A stretch of DNA of 64,000 nt from Chondrilla cf. caribensis. Lineage: Eukaryota; Porifera; Demospongiae; Chondrillida; Chondrillidae. Position numbers and translations under genes: made by a program. Shown here one piece after another: positions 61,465 through 64,000 of the stretch. Below the pieces are notes generated by a model that saw nothing but the letters and a program-made list of their open reading frames with translations, did not search any database and had not been told where the DNA came from. The stretch covers positions 2,463,979 to 2,527,978 of the forward strand of contig OZ026553.1 in assembly GCA_964020155.1 (NCBI GenBank), read 5' to 3'. Positions within the stretch are counted from its first letter, which is position 1; each line of letters starts with the position of its first letter.

Positions 61465-61970
61465 TACAAGTGAGAGGCTCCAAGACCACTGTGACCCTAC
61501 AGACAGGACCCATTATGTTGGACCATCATGACCTGACTGAACCCTCATAGCCTTTAATCACATTTCTGATGTGTGTTGTATTATATAGCATTGATTAATA
61601 TTATATTATTATTATTAATATTACAATATTTTATGGTTATAATAATGCCAACATATAATAATGAGTTGAGTTCCATGAAATTAAGCTGTGGACTGCATTA
61701 TGATTGGGAATCATAACGTTAAAAGTTCAAAATTAATCAATGTGGTGAAATACAACCTTAAGATAAAAATACATACATACATGGGCAAATACGAGATATA
61801 ATAAAAAATCAATAAAAGAGTCTCTGTGTGTAAACAATAATTTAATCATAATGAGCATGATTTTGTGTTTTAAAATTAATGATACTATAATGTTTGATGT
61901 TAGACTTAATAATTTGTCCCATTCAGATATAGGCGTATCTGGATTTAACATAATAATAATATATTAGGTA
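61465..61970. repeat. Duplicated block, right copy
   Basis: Counterpart of 1-160 and 270-425, rearranged. No gene was seen between 61,300 and 62,000. Confidence 0.65.
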
Positions 61971-62039
61971 AGATCAAAATGTAGTCAATTGCAAGCATCA
62001 TGAATCTTCATTATATGTGTGTACACGTGCCTATGCATG

Positions 62040-62048
62040 TGTGTGTAT

Positions 62049-62104
<56 letters not shown>

Positions 62105-62204
62105 GTGTGTGTGTGTGTGTGTGTGCTGGGTGTTGTGTGTGCGTATACGTGCCTATGCATGAGTGTGTGTGCGTGCGTGCGTGCGCGCGCGTGTGTGTGT
62201 GTGT

Positions 62205-62255
<51 letters not shown>

Positions 62256-62306
62256 GTGTTGTGTGTGCGTATACGTGCCTATGCATGAGTGTGTGTGCGT
62301 GCGTGC

Positions 62307-62346
<40 letters not shown>

Positions 62347-62406
62347 GCGTGTGCTGTGTGTTGTGTGTGCGTATATGTGCCTATGCATGAGTGTGTGTGT
62401 GCGTGC

Positions 62407-62441
<35 letters not shown>

Positions 62442-62500
62442 CGTGCGTGCATGCGTGTGTGTGCATGTGCATATGTCTATGCAGGAGTGTGCACGTATAC
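62040..62500. repeat. Compound TG microsatellite with internal 130-bp repeats
   Basis: TG/CG tracts alternate with a recurring spacer 'tgcctatgcatgagtgtgtg' (62,032-62,470, four units of about 110-140 bp). It is therefore a higher-order minisatellite, not a simple microsatellite. Confidence 0.9.
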
Positions 62501-62578
62501 ATGTACACATTAATTATGTACGTACTGTTCTTGCACACGTAAGCATACATACGTCCACACACGTACACAACAGCTCAC

Positions 62579-63860
62579 CTCTTCCTGGAGTTGTGGTCTG
62601 ATACGATCGTCCCATTCCTGAACTCTCTTTGACAGGTCAGTTTCTTGAGCATAGGTGTGAGCTTGTACTAGGGTCTGCTCCTGTAGCATGTTAGGAATAC
62701 CTTGTATACAAAATATTCCTTCTCCACACCAAACACACCCTGTGTGGTGCTGAGCCTTGTTACTGTGCAGTAGGGAGCCCTCAGAGTATGTGTATGTACA
62801 TGAACAGGTAGGTATTGCACATAATGTACAGATGAAGGGGTAGTTTCAGTATTGGATGTAGTGAGGATGAACGAAATACACAAAGACATCCACTGTACAC
62901 AACACATGTATGTATGTGAATGCAAACATATGATCCATGTTTTGGGCTAGCAGTGGAATGTACACAGTATGGGTGATTGTACAGCAGCCTTATGTAGGGA
63001 AGATGTTCAGTAGTGTGTGATTGCTATGGTGCACATAAGTACTACAGTACAATTGTTGGTATGCAGTGCACACAAGTCCACAGTGAATGTGAGGACCACT
63101 CACCACATAGTCCCTGACCAGTTCCTCATAACTTTGTCAAGTCCTGAATGTTTGGCAGTAGTGTCTCCAGACACATTGAAACCTGACACAGAATAACAAT
63201 AATGGATATACAGTATGTCAGGATACTATATACAGGGTGTCAGGATATGTCAGGATACTATATACAGTGTGTCAGGATATGTCAGGATACTATATACAGT
63301 GTGTCAAGATATGTCAGGATACTATATACAGTGTGTCCGGATATGTCAGGATACTATATACAGTGTGTCAGGATATGTCAGATACCATAAACCAGGTCAT
63401 GCACTACTGTGTACATACAGTACTATAGTATAGTACATATGTTTGTGTGTACAAAATTCAGATAAGACCTTTGGAAATGGTATACCATGGGTCAGGATAT
63501 GTCAGGATATTTCAGGATACTACTTACTTGACAACATCCCATAACTACCAGATACACTATGTTCAACAGTGAGGTATACAGGTGGTGTGTGTGAGAAGTG
63601 TCTCATGTACCAGTGGGTCCACTCCAGCTGTGGTGTACTTGTTGCTACACTGACAACATCCCATAACCAACAGCACAACTGGGAGGGAGTACACACAAAT
63701 GTGGGGTGTGCAGACAGTGTGTGAAGTGTCTCACCACTGGGGTCCACTCCAGCTGCATGGGGTGGACTGTTACCTCCGTAGTCTTCAACCATCTGTCCCT
63801 CACTGACTCTACCAAGAGCAGTGTCAACTTGATGATGTAGGCTGTCATCACCACCAACAT
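62579..63860 (-). pseudogene. NCAPH2: Partial duplicate of NCAPH2 with an extra upstream exon
   Basis: Exons 62579-62680 and 63104-63182 duplicate 32937-33038 and 33938-34017, together with about 1.2 kb of shared intron. Exon 63104-63182 lacks one base relative to the first copy (actttgtcaag against actttgtacaag), which breaks the frame before YEEL. Exon 63735-63860 has no counterpart at the first locus. It encodes DVGGDDSLHHQVDTALGRVS and is in the right phase to join the GFNVSGD exon. The exons downstream of 62,579 are absent and replaced by TG repeats. Either this is a dead duplicate, or the first-copy exons are spliced to 63,735 across a 30-kb intron. Confidence 0.7.
63200..63385. repeat. 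About 35-bp minisatellite, second locus
   Basis: Five units of the array seen at 34,040-34,190. It lies between two NCAPH2 exons. Confidence 0.9.
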
Positions 63861-64000
63861 CTACAGACACGTGGAATGTGGGTGAGTTGGGAGTGTACAG
63901 GTAGCACAATACAACAGGACTTCTGATAACAGTGTTAGAAAACAAATCTGAAATCTCCAAGGAAGCCAGAGAAGTCCCAACACTCACAGTACACACATCA

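Overview
This is eukaryotic, animal-type nuclear DNA. Coding exons are short and separated by GT-AG introns of a hundred to several thousand bases, the reading phase is conserved across introns, and more than half the window is repeats and DNA transposons. The mix of a Roc-COR/Death-domain protein, a fibrocystin-like G8 protein, condensin-II CAP-H2 and a transposon carrying a HECT ligase suggests an early-branching metazoan. A sponge is plausible, but the sequence does not prove it. No RNA gene, CRISPR array or bacterial operon was recognised.

Layout. 1-6,700: microsatellites, a 33-bp minisatellite, dispersed duplications and a few doubtful minus-strand exons. 6,723-30,002 (+): a 12-exon gene, open and phase-consistent throughout (about 1,253 aa). 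It encodes tandem CARD-like helical modules, a large Roc-COR-type GTPase exon and a C-terminal Death domain. Its introns hold a MULE-like element with 69-bp perfect TIRs and a 9-bp TSD, Tc1/mariner remnants, small TA-flanked MITEs and large repeat duplications. 30,237-31,530: an AT-rich tandem duplication.

31,562-34,017 (-): the last five exons of NCAPH2 (condensin-II subunit H2). A second, partial copy at 62,579-63,860 (-) duplicates two stretches of this gene, carries a 1-bp frameshift in one exon and adds an upstream exon missing from the first copy. About 28 kb of other sequence lies between the copies. 34,645-56,959 (+): a fibrocystin/PKHD1L1-like gene (end of an IPT domain, phytocyanin-like cupredoxin, G8). 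It has two in-frame stops, two phase breaks and missing ends, so it looks like a pseudogene.

41,118-49,166, inside an intron of that pseudogene, is an apparently complete 8,049-bp DNA transposon. It has TAT(A/G)GAGCGCC termini, a perfect 6-bp TSD (GATAAG), subterminal CGATCG-rich arrays, an intact 12-exon HECT-type E3 ligase gene (about 727 aa, catalytic Cys present) and a convergent two-exon DDE integrase (471 aa). It sits inside an older TA-flanked element (40,482-49,415) and itself hosts a MITE (43,010-43,856), so three transposon generations are nested. 55,004-55,773 is a PIF/Harbinger derivative. 57,674-58,706 (+) is a two-exon gene for a very small protein. 59,095-61,215 is a 187-bp satellite with a 561-bp higher-order period. 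The right end carries TG microsatellites and the partial NCAPH2 copy.

All coordinates were counted by hand from the sequence and splice sites are predictions. Family names rest on motif recognition, not on searches.
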